A model generated the notes under the pieces. It was not told where the DNA came from, searched no databases, and saw only the letters and a list, made by a program, of their open reading frames with translations. 64,000 nt of DNA from Ridgeia piscesae (taxonomy: Eukaryota; Annelida; Polychaeta; Sabellida; Siboglinidae): contig JAODUO010000422.1 in assembly GCA_025642075.2 (NCBI GenBank), forward strand, positions 40,001-104,000, in the 5' to 3' direction. Position numbers and translations under genes: made by a program. Shown piece after piece: positions 1 through 23,500 of the stretch (positions are counted from its first letter, which is position 1; each line of letters begins with the position of its first letter).

Positions 1-2010
1 TCTAGTCAAGCCTGAGAGAAAACACCTGGACTGGTTCGACCCCAGCGACCAGGAGCTATAGACTCTTATGAGCAGAAGAGGACAAAGCCCACCAGAGAAT
101 GTTGCAAACCAGGAGCACTAGATCCTGGAGACTGCTACAAAAACGCACCCATGCGCTGAAGTCAGACTGATGGGAAAGGAAGTCAGTGGAGCTGCAGAGA
201 GCTGCTGAGAGAAACAACATGAAGGTCTTCTACAATGGACTGTGGGAACCCAAGAGAAGGGACCTGTTCACCTGAAATCAACAGATGGAATAGAGACCTT
301 CTCTAATAGCAAGAGAGTTGTGGCAAGATGGAATGAACACTTCCAGAAGCTACTCCACGTCCCCGGTGACATAGATCACGAAGCTCTGGTCAACATCCCG
401 CAGCGCATTACCAAGACAGGCCTCGATGAGATTCCAACCAGGGATGAGATGACTAGAGCAATCGCCGGCCTGAAAGATGGTAAAGCACCTGGGGGAGACT
501 GAATTCCTGCTGAAGTATGGAACCATGGAGGAGACAATCTGTTCAGCAGACTGCACCAACTAATCACCAATGCCTGGGAGGTGGGTTCTATAGCACAAGC
601 ATGGAAGGATGCCAGAATTGTAACCATCTACAAGAAAGGTGATCGAACAGACTGTGGGAACAATATAGGAATATATGTTGTTTCCATAGCAGGCAAGATA
701 TTCGCCTAGCAGACTATTCCATAGCAAGGATCCTCATCAACAGACTATCTACCAACATAACACCAGAGGTAGTTTCGGAGACACAATGTGGCTTCAGAGG
801 TAACCGGAGCACCGTGGATAGGCCTATGATATTTTGTTTCCGACAGCTACAAGAGATGTGCATTGAACAGGACCGACCACTGTACATGGTATTTGTCGAC
901 TTCAGTAAGGCGTTCGATACAGTAGGGAGGACCGGGCTATGACAGCTACAGCTACTATGGATGCCCAGAGAAGTTCACAACTATGATCAAGGCTTTACAT
1001 ACCGGAATGATGCTAATGTTAGTGTTGGAGGGGAAGTCTCGGAATCGTTCAGTTTTACAGATGGGGTCAAGCAAGGTTGTGTACTGGCCCCCACGTTCTT
1101 CACCATCTTCCTATCAGCAATGCTCGACGAGGCTTTCCGAGAGGTGAGGGTTGGTGTCTACATACAGTCCAGACAGAACGCTGACCTATTCAACTTCGTA
1201 CACTTCAGAGCGAGCGAAGACCAAGACTACTCGGATACTGATGAGAGAGCTGCTATTCGCAGATGACAGTGCACTGGTTGCACACTCTGCTGAAGTGATT
1301 CAGAAAATAGTGGATGCTTTCTCCGATGCGTCAAAGAAGTTCGGCCTGAAGATTAACATCACGAAGACCGAGGTGCTGTACCAACAAGCTGAACTCTGTT
1401 CTTGATTTCACCTGCCTCTGAAGCACTATATCAAGTAATGGATGCATTGACGATGAAATACAGAGGAGGATGGCCAAGGCTAGTGCATCTTTCGGCCGAC
1501 TACGCCAGAGACTCTGGAACAACCACCATGTGTCCATGCGGATTACAGGCAAGATATAATGTGCAATCGTGCTACCCCCTATAAGGAGCCGAGACCTGGA
1601 CAATGTACAGACGACAGGTGAAAAAGCTGCATGCCTTCATGAAGCGATATCTGCGTTCGATCATGAGGATAACCTGGATGGACAAAGTGACAAACAAGGA
1701 CATAATCGAACTGACAGATCTATGGAAGATCTTCTGATCAGAAAGAATCTCCGGTGAACTGGACACCTCATGAGGATGTCACCAGACAGGCTACCAAAGC
1801 AGATTCTCTACTCGCAACTCTCTTCTGGTAACAGAAAGAGAGAGCGCCCTAGTCTCCGGTTCAAGGATACCATTAAGAGAAACCTGAAGCTGAGAGACAT
1901 AAAGACCGACTCATGGACATCACTCTCACAGCAGAGAGATAAATGGAGAGCAATAGTCAAGTGATGGAAGCAGTCTTTGCCGCATCGCGACCGACAGCAT
2001 GATGATGAAA
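1..2010 (+). mobile_element. Decayed LINE (non-LTR retrotransposon), reverse transcriptase region to 3' end
   Basis: Fragments of one reverse transcriptase run left to right but switch frame and contain stops, so the copy is dead. Recognisable pieces are a region ending GLKDGKAPGGD near 440-500, the fingers region FRGNRSTVD near 790-825, the catalytic motif MVFVDFSKAFDTV near 886-925, DGVKQGCVLAPTFFTIFL near 1060-1115, and the second catalytic motif LLFADDSALVAHSAE near 1250-1300. After these comes thumb and C-terminal sequence (DEIQRRMAKAS near 1450, then DLLIRKNLR and SQQRDKWRA up to about 1964). The 5' end, including any endonuclease, lies left of the window or is missing. A related copy is at 48758-49640 (-). 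The clade (RTE, jockey or CR1 group) cannot be settled by eye. Confidence 0.88.
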
Positions 2011-2313
2011 ACTATATTTGTTGATGGGTTAGAATACGCATGACAATAAAAGCAATTATTTAAAATGTAATACTCGTGAATAGTTATGCATAAGTAAACG
2101 CGACACTATTGTTACACATTTGCGGTTTAAGTGTAAAAACGACAACTGGCAAGGATAATTTGAATGGTGAGTAAATCGTGAACATAAAAACTGAGAAAGT
2201 ATATGTTAATATGCAAATAAAATATCCAGGTAGTTAGCGACTTTTTGATTATCCGACTTTACATGCCCATGTAAACACGGTTTGAGCACTTTAATTATTG
2301 CCTAATGACATTG
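2011..2313. other. LINE 3' flank, no gene seen
   Basis: AT-rich sequence between the LINE remnant and the 25-bp minisatellite. I see no exon, splice pair or RNA gene here. It is presumably intron or upstream sequence of the EGF/SEA gene. Confidence 0.5.
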
Positions 2314-3757
2314 AAACGTCGGCTTGTCTGGCGTACGAAACCGTCGGATTGTCTGGCGTACGTAAACGTCGAATTGTCTGGCGTACGTAAACGTCGGATT
2401 GTCTGGCGTACGAAAACGTCGGATTGTCTGACGTACGAAAACGTCGGATTGTCTGACGTACGAAAACGTCGGATTGTCTGGCGTATGAAAACTTCGGATT
2501 GTCTGACGTACGAAAACTTCGGATTGTTTGGCGTACGAAAACGTTGGATTGTCTGGCGTATGAAAACGTTGGATTGTCTGGCATATGAAAACGTTGGATT
2601 GTCTGGCATATGAAAACGTTGGATTGTCTGGCATATGAAAACGTTGGATTGTCTGGCATATGAAAACGTTGGATTGTCTGGCATATGAAAACGTTGGATT
2701 GTCTGGCATATGAAAACGTTGGATTGTCTGGCATATGAAAACGTTGGATTGTCTGGCATATGAATACGACGGATTATCTGGCGTATGAAAACGTTGGATT
2801 GTCTGGCATATGAATACGACGGATTATCTGGCGTATGAAAACGTTGGATTGTCTGGCATATGAATACGACGGATTATCTGGCGTATGAAAACGTTGGATT
2901 GTCTGGCATATGAAAACGTTGGATTGTCTGACGTACGAAAACGTTGGATTGTCTGGCATATGAAAACGTTGGATTGTCTGGCGTACGAAAACGTTGGATT
3001 GTCTGGCGTATGAAAACGTTGGATTGTCTGGCATATGAAAACGTTGGATTGTCTGGCGTATGAAAACGTTGGATTGTCTGGCGTATGAAAACGTTGGATT
3101 GTCTGGCATATGAAAACGTTGGATTGTCTGGCATATGAAAACGTTGGATTGTCTGGCATATGAAAACGTTGGATTGTCTGGCGTATGAATACGACGGATT
3201 TTCTGGAGTATGAAAAACTTCGGATTGTCTGGCGTATGAAAACGACGGATTGTCTGGCGTATGAAAACGTTGGATTGTCTGGCGTATGAAAACGACGGAT
3301 TGTCTGGCGTATGAAAACGTTGGATTGTCTGGCGTATGAAAACTTCGGATTGTCTGGCGTATGAAAACTTCGGATTTTCTGGCGTATGAAAACTTCAGAT
3401 TGTCTGGCGTATGAAAACTTCGGATTGTCTGGCGTATGAAAACTTCGGATTTTCTGGCGTATGAAAACGTTGGATTGTCTGGCGTATGAAAACTTCGGAT
3501 TTTCTGGCGTATGAAAACTTCGGATTGTCTGGCGTATGAAAACTTCGGATTGTCTGGCGTATGAAAACTTCGGATTTTCTGGCGTATGAAAACTTCGGAT
3601 TGTCTGGCGTATGAAAACTTCGGATTTTCTGGCGTATGAAAACTTCGGATTGTCTGGGGTATGAAAACGACGGATTGTCTGGGGTATGAAAACTTCGGAT
3701 TGTCTGGCGTATGAAAACTTCGGATTGTCTGGCGTATGAAAACGACGGGTTGTCTGG
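2314..3757. repeat. 25-bp minisatellite, about 57 copies
   Basis: The unit is close to gaaaacgttggattgtctgg followed by cgtat or catat. Left-hand units carry cgtcgg and gcgtacg, central ones gttgg and gcatatg, right-hand ones cttcgg and gcgtatg, so there are local subfamilies. Around 2755-2890 a two-unit, 50-bp higher-order repeat (units with gaatacgacggattatctgg) occurs three times. Because 25 is not a multiple of three, the frame cycles and long spurious open frames arise on the minus strand. It lies upstream of the first visible EGF exon. Confidence 0.97.
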
Positions 3758-3924
3758 CTACTTTCAAGGCACGCCTAAAGTCGCTTTTTTCGACTCCCTT
3801 TTATATATATATAAATGTTCTGGTATAAATACTACACATTCAGTATGTTAGAGTCTTTGTGCAGTTGTACTTTTTTTCAAAACCGGGGGACTTGCCTGAT
3901 GTGTTTATTTATTTGTGATTACAG

Positions 3925-14735
<10,811 letters not shown>

Positions 14736-14861
14736 GTGAATTTGCAACATTTACATCTACGTTATTCGTGCAAAGATGCAACACGTGCAGACGTATTTAC
14801 TGTCATCTTATTGTCTTGTCTTTCGAAACGAGTGCCATCATCTACCAACGAGATGTTGTAG

Positions 14862-16031
14862 TAAACAGACTTATTCATCACGTGACCTTTTGTCTCGCAA
14901 CAAGTCCGTCAGTATTTGCATTTCCACTTTTTAGAGTTATGACAACAAACATATTCCTTACGTGACCTCTCGTAAGCTTTGATTTCCAAACAATGTTTTT
15001 CTACGTATTATATGAACTAGGGCGACATGACATCTCATAGTTCAATATTTTACTTAGTGCACGTTTTCCTGAAATCATTTCGGTTTATACTAGTGTCACC
15101 GATAACGTATTTGAAACATTCGATGGCGTCTTATGGTGTATCAACTGTCCAGCAGCCATTTTATTGGCATGATGGATCTTGTTGCTACAGAATGGGTCAC
15201 GTGATGAATAATGTGTCAATTAGTTTACGTTTAAACTTGCTCGATTTATATATCACCACCTAAATATAATCGAGCTTGCAAACGAGAACATACGTGCACA
15301 CGTGTATGTGCGTGTGAATGTTGTATCGGTTGATGTGTATGTGTATGTGCGTGTGTGTATGTGTGCATGTGTGGGGGTAAAGGTTCTTACCAGATAAAGT
15401 TTATAACCCGCTTTAGACGGACGTTGAACGAGTGCTTTCAACATGTATTTCCAATTGTTCCGATCTATGCGCATTGACAACCGATCAGTTGGAAAGATTT
15501 GAGGTAACCGTCAACTGTCATTGGTAACTTGTGTTGTGTTGTGAAAACATTTCAGTTTAGTGTCAACGTGAGTTACTAACCTAGCACAGCGTAAGCATAA
15601 TTTCGCAAGATTGTATGTGTGATCTATCTATACACCAGCAATTACGGTTTTGGTAGCAATAATATGTTTTGTTTTAAGCACTACACGTTTTGTCAACCGT
15701 ATGTTACCAAACTCTTGTTCACACCAAAGTATTCTAACGTTTGAGTTCATATTATACTGGTACGAATGCATGTTTGTGTTTGTGTATATGTGACACCATG
15801 TGCGTGTGTGTGTGCGTGCGTGTGTGTGCGCGCGCGAGCGTGTGTGCTTGTGTTTGTATGCTGTATGTATGCGGGTGCACACATAAATGTGCACGTTTCC
15901 ATACATATAGGTTCTATCCATTCACTCACAAACACATGCACGCACACACTGACACACACAAAAACCTCACTATTACGGACACATGGTCCGTAGTTTGTCC
16001 GGATTAGTGAGTATTTAATTTGTCAACTATT
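14862..16031. other. No gene seen; TG/CA-rich patches
   Basis: TG-rich stretches occur near 15300-15375 and 15775-15870 and a CA-rich one near 15920-15965. No supported exon or RNA gene. Confidence 0.5.
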
Positions 16032-16365
16032 AATTACCCAAGAATGCGTTCATGTAGATGTGTTATTTACCCAAGAGGATTGCATTGATTATGTTGTTAA
16101 ACATTCACGTAGATGTATTTACCCAAGAGTACTGCACTGATAATGTAGTTAGACATTCATGTAGATGTGTTATTTACCCAAGAGGATTGCATTCATAATG
16201 TTGTTAAACATTCATGTAGATGTGTTATTTACCCAAGAGGACTGCGTTGATAATGTAGTTAGACATTCATGTAGATGTATTTACCCAAGAGTACTGCTTT
16301 GATAATGTAGTTAGACATTCATGTAGATGTATTTACCCAAGAGTACTGCATTGAAATTGTGTAGT
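16032..16365. repeat. Imperfect tandem repeat, about 55-60 bp unit, 6 copies
   Basis: Units share attcatgtagatgt, atttacccaagag and gataatgtagttagac, with indels that vary the unit length. Confidence 0.85.
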
Positions 16366-18048
16366 TAGGCGTACTAAACTATGCTCTAATTGTTCGACGA
16401 TTCGCTCCCAAATAGCGATAAATCTTTGCGGGAACTGGTTCATTAATCGGATGAATACTAAATTAGTATATCACGTTTCATTTGCCCCGGTTAATAAGCA
16501 CATCGGTAATGGCAATGTGTACCCGAGTGTCGCATTAGTATAGGGCAAAACAATTATTTTAATGTCACCTTTTCGTAGTTATTGCTGTTTGCTAGGAATA
16601 CTGTGAATGAGTACTTTATTCGAATGGTAATGAACACGCAGTGTAGGAACTGGAAAACGGCGAAGTGTTGAGCTGTTTTCTGCATGAGGCAGTGTAGCAA
16701 TATAGTAGTAGTAGTAGTATAGTATTAATAATACTAATAAAATGACTTCTTTGGCGCCAATATTCTCGGAATTTCCGAGCTCTCTGGCTGAGCAGAGCCG
16801 AAGATCGGGCATTCTCATGATCGTTTACAGTGCGACAGTCGGCATTGCAAAGAAATATACACCGCAACTTGGTAATAGCAGAGAGGTTTTGAGTGACAGT
16901 GATATAAAACTATATTTCTTGACGCTTTAAGGTTGACAGTGAGTGATTTCCATACAGGCACTTAGCTAAGCTAAGAAAGTTCGGGTTCCGCATTTGTCTT
17001 AACTCTGGAAAGAGGACATCTTATATAGACGAAACGATCGACACTGTGTGTGCGGTCTTGATGGAGTGAACACTGTAGGGAGAGAGAGATAAGTGGGTTG
17101 GCTGGATGATAAACGTAATGTCGTACAGATCTTGAAATAATGCAATCCTGCACAGTTATTTTATAAGTGGCACTACATTTTTATTACTAATTATTACTTA
17201 AATTGCATGTACACAACTGATTATGTCATGTATTATATGTTATACTATCATGTCATGTATACAATATTATATATTATGATATCATAACGATTTGATTATG
17301 GGGGATAATGGGTTCTTTACTTTATGTTGTTTATCTATCATATCGTACTTACAAACACTGATACGTTCAACTATTAACATACTTTGTGGAGTTGGGTACT
17401 AGAATAAAAAAGCAATTGTTGTTGCACATCTGCGTTTGTGATCATTGCACTGGGACAACTCCGCAACAACATCTCATGTGCGTTCCTAAACAAATCGAGT
17501 TGAAAAGTGTCAAAGACTAATAGAACGTGTCTGCATATATACACAAGTAGGCCCACATCAAATATAATACAATAACTTTATTATAAGTTATAACGTGTTA
17601 GTGTAAATTATGTAATGTCATTTGGAAGAAAAGAAAATTATTCCCAGACCAGTAAACTTTACACACTTACGCTGGAACGCACGCAAACAAGCATACACAC
17701 GCACAGTAGATGTTCTAGAAAACAATATATCTACACACATTTTACAAGCAAACAGACACCCCCTCTAAAGTTCCTGGTCAACGTTTTATTTACTATATTA
17801 GATCTGCCCGTAGGTGTGTGCATGGTTAGTCGCACTCCTGCTTCACCCCGCGCTCACCGGGGGGGGGGTCAAAGACTGCTTCAATCGTGGCTACATGTGG
17901 TGAATATTCGAGTTAGCGAGTGCAGTAACCGGACAAGGGTGGAAACACTGCACAGCGTCATCAGGTTCCATTTACTACTTGCGTGTTACGTCACAGCTGG
18001 TCTACACTGACCTTCATATGGTGTTGTAACTTAATAGTGTCAACTTAC
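16366..18048. other. No gene seen
   Basis: AT-rich DNA with a short AGT run near 16700-16720. I found no convincing splice-bounded reading frame on either strand. A poly-G tract occurs at about 17861-17869. Confidence 0.4.
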
Positions 18049-18271
18049 AGATATTTCCACACAAGCATTGGTCATTCACGTAGCTTTGCGTGGTCTCTTC
18101 TGCGGCGTGGAGCTGTCGTGACCGGGTTAATCCAGACAGATGCTCGTCGTCGCCGTTGTGTTGATCACTAGCAGCGGGCCGCAATGGCGAGGTGACTGTG
18201 AAGTCATCTACGTGGTTACGGACGTACCGCGGCGCGTCGCCACTGGTCGTCGCCACCGCCCCATAATACAC
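18049..18271 (-). CDS. Candidate orphan coding exon
   Basis: On the minus strand an acceptor (ctaatcag) is followed by 223 bp of open frame with coding-like, CpG-rich composition and a strong GTAAGT donor. It reads VYYGAVATTSGDAPRYVRNH, later DQHNGDDEHLSGLTRSRQL, and ends NDQCLCGNI. An in-frame stop lies just upstream of the acceptor, so the open region starts where the exon would. No partner exon was found on this strand before the SENP gene ends at 20528, so the gene is unknown. Confidence 0.35.
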
Positions 18272-18324
18272 CTGATTAGCGGCCTAGCCAGGACTGCATT
18301 GGACGGGCCATCCATACAAACTAC

Positions 18325-18359
<35 letters not shown>

Positions 18360-19727
18360 CTATGGTTAACTGTTGGTATTTATCACGCTCCTTATCTGTA
18401 GTTTTGAGAGATGCAGAGCGAGGAATATGGTGGCCGGCTTTAGGTGGACATTGCGTAGGGGCAATGGTTTCGTCTCTTTAGTACTCTGTCATTGTGTCTC
18501 GTTTTCTCACTTTGGCGGCTTCTCTGTAGGTTTCTGTTGAAATGGCAGCTACATTGTTCCATAAAAGTTGTCATGTCGTTATTCATTTTAACAATGTTGT
18601 GATTGAATTATAATCTTCTTCACATTCATGTGGTTACCTGTGTAGAGGAATCTATCAGACAACTAAGACACATGCACCTAATTTACTTGTTCAGCAATCC
18701 TCTCGCGAGTATCGTCATGGTTTATGTATCTTCTCCCAGTGCACGTGCCAAACAACAGCCAATAATACTGAAGGCATGAACATTGTGTCAATATTTATTA
18801 CACATTACAACTATGAACATATCAGCGAAGTGTAACTTTGAAACAAATAGAAAGTGAAGACAATAATGCAGGGTAGAATTTGTATACAGTGCGGTGACCC
18901 GCTGTACAATTCAGTTAGTGTACGTACGGTTGCCAAACTAACACCAGGGAGAAAACAACACCCGTAGCACAAACAATGTTTGCTTTGTTTCTCTTATTAT
19001 AACCAAAAATTACAACTACACAAAACTAATTTAATGTCTACACCAATCTAGATTGCATTCCTAATCGAAATATAAGGAATTATTATCGATACCATCACAC
19101 TTCCACATACAATCAACCAGCCAGACTTATTTGTTTAAAATATGTACAAAATGTCTTCAGATCTGCGAAAATTCACGCAAGGTCTTGAACTAAAGTCCCA
19201 ATGTTATATTACAGCCTTTTAAGAACAGCATACAACTTACCATTAGTTAAAGCATTCAGAAATTCTGTTGGCCCTGGTGACACAACCACACCTGGTGGAC
19301 ACCCTACAAACTAGTCACTAGAAAACACCCTATTGCATTACGGCATGTGAGAGTAACAGATGTTTTAAATAAGGAACTGACGTTTGCTAATTATGAAATG
19401 CCTAGCTCTGAAGATACTGATATTAACAAACAAGTTTACTTTGTGTATTTGTTATTCAAACCACAAAATAAGACAGAATATCAGTTGTTTAATTAAGAGT
19501 GATTAATCACTGGGCTCAGGTATTGGGTCAAATGGTCTGCTGGATCGCGTAATCGTGTCATCTACACCGGATCATGTGAAAGCATCGTCATTCAGCAGAC
19601 AGGAGGTCGTCATATCTCAGTTAACACTTGTGTCCCTCATATTCAGCTCTATGCAGAGTGAAAACCACCAGTTGTGATAAACATAAGAACAACTCCATCT
19701 GTCAGCTTCTTCCTTCAGCCTCAGACA
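18272..19727. other. No gene seen; (TA)n at 18327-18356
   Basis: Intergenic-looking sequence between the orphan exon and the decamer array. Nothing supportable was recognised. Confidence 0.4.
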
Positions 19728-20235
19728 TGACACAGACATGACACAGACATGACACAGACATGACACATACATGACACATACATGACGCAGACATGACACA
19801 GACATGACACAGACATGACACATACATGACCCAGACATGACACAGACATGACGCAGACATGACGCAGACATGACACAGACATGACTCAGACATTACACAG
19901 ACATGGCGCAGACATGGCGCAGACATGGCGCAGACATTACAGACATGATGCAGACATTACACAGAAATGACGCAGACATTACACAGACATGACGCAGACA
20001 TTACACAGAAATGACGCATACATTACACAGACATGATACAGACATGACACAGAAATGATGCATACATTTCAGATATGATACAGACATGACACAGACATTA
20101 TACATATATGACAGACATTATACATATGACACATACATTATACATATGACACATACATTATATAGACATGACACACATATTATACGGACATGACACAGCC
20201 ATTATACATATATGACACCGACATGACACAGACAT
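19728..20235. repeat. Degenerate 10-11 bp tandem repeat (acagacatgac)
   Basis: Runs of acagacatgac, acatacatgac and acagacattac, degrading to the right. It lies just beyond the 3' end of the SENP gene. Confidence 0.95.
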
Positions 20236-20527
20236 GGTAGTGTACCACTGTTCACCAACTCTTCCATCAGTAACTAAGGCATACACTCCATGTATACCCC
20301 TCAATATCACCAGTAGCTATAGGTTCCTCTTGTACTCCTAACTATAAATAACTATGGTATTCACTCCATGCAAGCTGCCATCATTCCCACCCGGTGTCCA
20401 CTTCATGTCTCCCGCCACCGGAAGGCACCAACTGTTGTCCACAAACAGAGAATATCACTGAATACAAGAGTGGACAAGCCAAATCACTGCTGCCCACTGT
20501 CCAGTCTGACTGGTCATTCTACGATGG

Positions 20528-20590
20528 TCACATCAACTTCTGTGTGAGTATCTCATAAACCATTCGTCGCCGGAAGTAAGGCATGTGTTC
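20528..20590 (-). CDS. SENP1: SENP exon 18 (C-terminus)
   Basis: Starts after acceptor tttctttcag in phase 0 and encodes [20 protein letters not shown], then TGA. This is the invariant end of SENP1/2 proteases. Confidence 0.96.
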   Translation of the reverse strand, partial: EHMPYFRRRMVYEILTQKLM

Positions 20591-23500
20591 CTGAAAGAAA
20601 TTAATGCAAATAATATCATAGATGCTTGTCTCCAGGTGAATTAGTATCCCCGGTGTCAGGTAAATCCTGACTTGGCTAATACATATTAGCTTCGGTTTTT
20701 TCATCATTATTCTGCTCATTAAAGTTTAGTATAACTCATTACTTATGTAGATGTAAAGTGATATAACTATAAGCTTACAGATACATAAGCCCTAGGAGTT
20801 ACAAAAGCATTGCAATGTCAAGAAATAAATGTTGACTAATTTACCAATCAGCCGTCGTCAGAATAACAGAAATGTATGTGTTGTGTAATATACCTTGTCT
20901 AAGACTACACAGCTATTGGTGTCCCCTCCCACAGGCAGCTCGCAGAACTGTCTGTGCTGTGCCTGCGTTAATGTCACATGACTCTCCTACACCATTTCAA
21001 TGTGACACCCGGCCAGGCTCTTATTGTTTAACAGGTCACCCGTCTTCCAATGTCAAACCGACACTGTTGTTTAAAAAGTGTTTGTAGTGAAACAAATGTC
21101 AATAGCACATGCCTACATTAAATACAAACTCAAACAGTGCACAAGTATCTAGTATGCTGCCCACCTGTATGAAGCTGATAGGTGCGTTGCGTGTTACATA
21201 CTCAGCGTATTTACACGAGAACATGCCGCAATCAGAGCCGTTCATCTGCTGAGGAATGTCCTAAAACAAAGTCATATCACGCTTCAGTTGATCTGCCTTG
21301 ACCAACATTGGTCCCGTCATTGTAAGATGTCATCATTAGGGACACTTTGTCTTCACAGAACCAATTTTGCAGCAAACTATATTTCAGTAAATACTCATTC
21401 ACAGGCTAAAGGAAGATAACATTCATTATGTTTTGAACATGAACCTCCTCTTAACTTATGTCGGCCTTACCTTGACATTGATCAATTTCCAGCCAGTCAT
21501 ATCAAATTCCTCTTTCTTTTTGTCTTCACTTTCTGCCATCAAATACTCTCTGCAACAACCCAGCCAACTTTAGTCAGTCAACAAATCTAGATTCCTAACT
21601 ACAGTCAACAACGCAGGCCATCATTTCAATGCATCTCAACTACAAGGTTTTTAGATTAGTTTCTTTGATTTGTGATATTTCATATAATTTACCCCAGGCA
21701 TACCTATTTAAAAATTCTTAAGTTGTAGATTTGATGAATAAATTTGTCTACATTTCAGAGAACCGTTGACTTTCAGATTTTACCCCCAAAAACATGCGTT
21801 TTTATTGCATGACTTTATTTAGACATTATGTTCTTGTTCCCCTCCCCCAGCAGGCCATAGAGTTGTAACCCTCCCTCCCCCAGCAGGCCATAGAGTTGTA
21901 ACTCCTCCCTCCCCCAGCAGGCCATAGAGTTGTAACCCTCCCTCCCCCAGCAGGCCATAGAGTTGTAACCCTCCCTCCCCCAGCAGGCCATAGAGTTGTA
22001 ACCCTCCCTCCCCCAGCAGGCCATAGAGTTGTAACACTTCCCTCCCCCAGCAGCCCATAGAGTTGTAACTCCTCCCTCCACAGCCCATAGCGTTGTAACC
22101 CTCCCTCCCCCCAGGCAAGTTGTAACCTCCCTCCCCCAGCAGGCCATAGAGTTGTAACCCTCCCTCCCCCAGCAGGCCATAGAGTTGTAACCCTCCCTCC
22201 CCCAGCAGGCCATAGAGTTGTAACCCTCCCTCCCCCAGCAGGCCATAGAGTTGTAACCTCCCTCCCCCAGCAGGCCATAGAGTTGTAACTCCTCCCCCAA
22301 CAGCCCATAGAGTTGTAACCCTTCCCTCCCCCAGCAGGCCATAGAGTTGTAACTCCTCCCCCAGCAGCCCATAGAGTTGTAACCCTCCCTCCCCCAGCAG
22401 GCCATAGAGTTGTAACCCTCCCTCCCCCAGCAGGCCATAGAGTTGTAACCCTCCCCCAGCAGGCCATAGAGTTGTAACCCCCCCCAGCAGGCCATAGAGT
22501 TGTAACCCTCCCTCCCCCAGCAGGCCATAGAGTTGTAACACTTCCCTCCCCCAGCAGCCCATAGAGTTGTAACTCCTCCCTCCACAGCCCATAGCGTTGT
22601 AACTCCTCCCTCCACAGCCCATAGAGTTGTAACCCTCCCTCCCCCAGCAGGCCATAGAGTTGTAACTCCTCCCCCCCAGCCCATATAGTTGTAACTCCTC
22701 CCTCCACCAGGCCATAGAGTTGTAACCCTCCCTCCCCCCGCAGGCCATAGAGTTGTAACCCCTCCCCCAGCAGCCCATAGAGTTGTAACTCCTCCCCCAG
22801 CTGATAGAGTTGTAACCCTCCCTCCCAGCACCATAGAGTTGTAACCCTCCCTCCCCAGAGCCCATAGAGTTGTAACTCCTCCCTCCCAGCCCATAGCGTT
22901 GTAACCCTCCCTCCCAGACCCATAGAGTTGTAACCCCTCCCTCCCCTTGACCCATGGAGTTGTAACCCCTCCCTCCCATGCACCTATAGAGTAGACTCCT
23001 CCCTCCCCATGCCCATGGAGTTGTACCCCTCCCTCCCCTGACCTATGGAGTTGTACCCCTCCCTCCCATGACCCATGGAGTTGTACCCCTCCCTCCCATG
23101 ACCCATGGAGTTGTACCCCTCCCTCCCATGACCCATGGAGTTGTACCCCTCCCTCCCTTGACCTATGGAGTTGTACCCCTCCCTCCCTTGACCTATGGAG
23201 TCGTACCCCTCCCTCACCTGACCCATGGAGTTGTACCCCTCCCTCCCATGACCCATGGAGTTGTACCCCTCCCTCCCTGACCTATGGAGTTGTACCCCTC
23301 CCTCCCCTGACCCATGGAGTTGTACCCCTCCCTCCCATGACCCATGGAGTTGTACCCCTCCCTCCCCTGACCCATGGAGTTGTACCCCTCCTCCCCTGAC
23401 CATGGAGTTGTACCCCTCCCTCCCATGACCCATGGAGTTGTACCTCTCCCTCCCCTGACCCATGGAGTTGTACCCCTCCCTCCCATGACCCATGGAGTTG

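Noticed and set aside
2874..3767. 297-residue repetitive frame and its siblings
   Set aside because: Product of the 25-bp minisatellite; overlapping frames show the same composition.
16742..16930. Open frame MTSLAPIFSEF on plus
   Set aside because: No supporting splice pair in phase with a neighbour and no recognisable domain.
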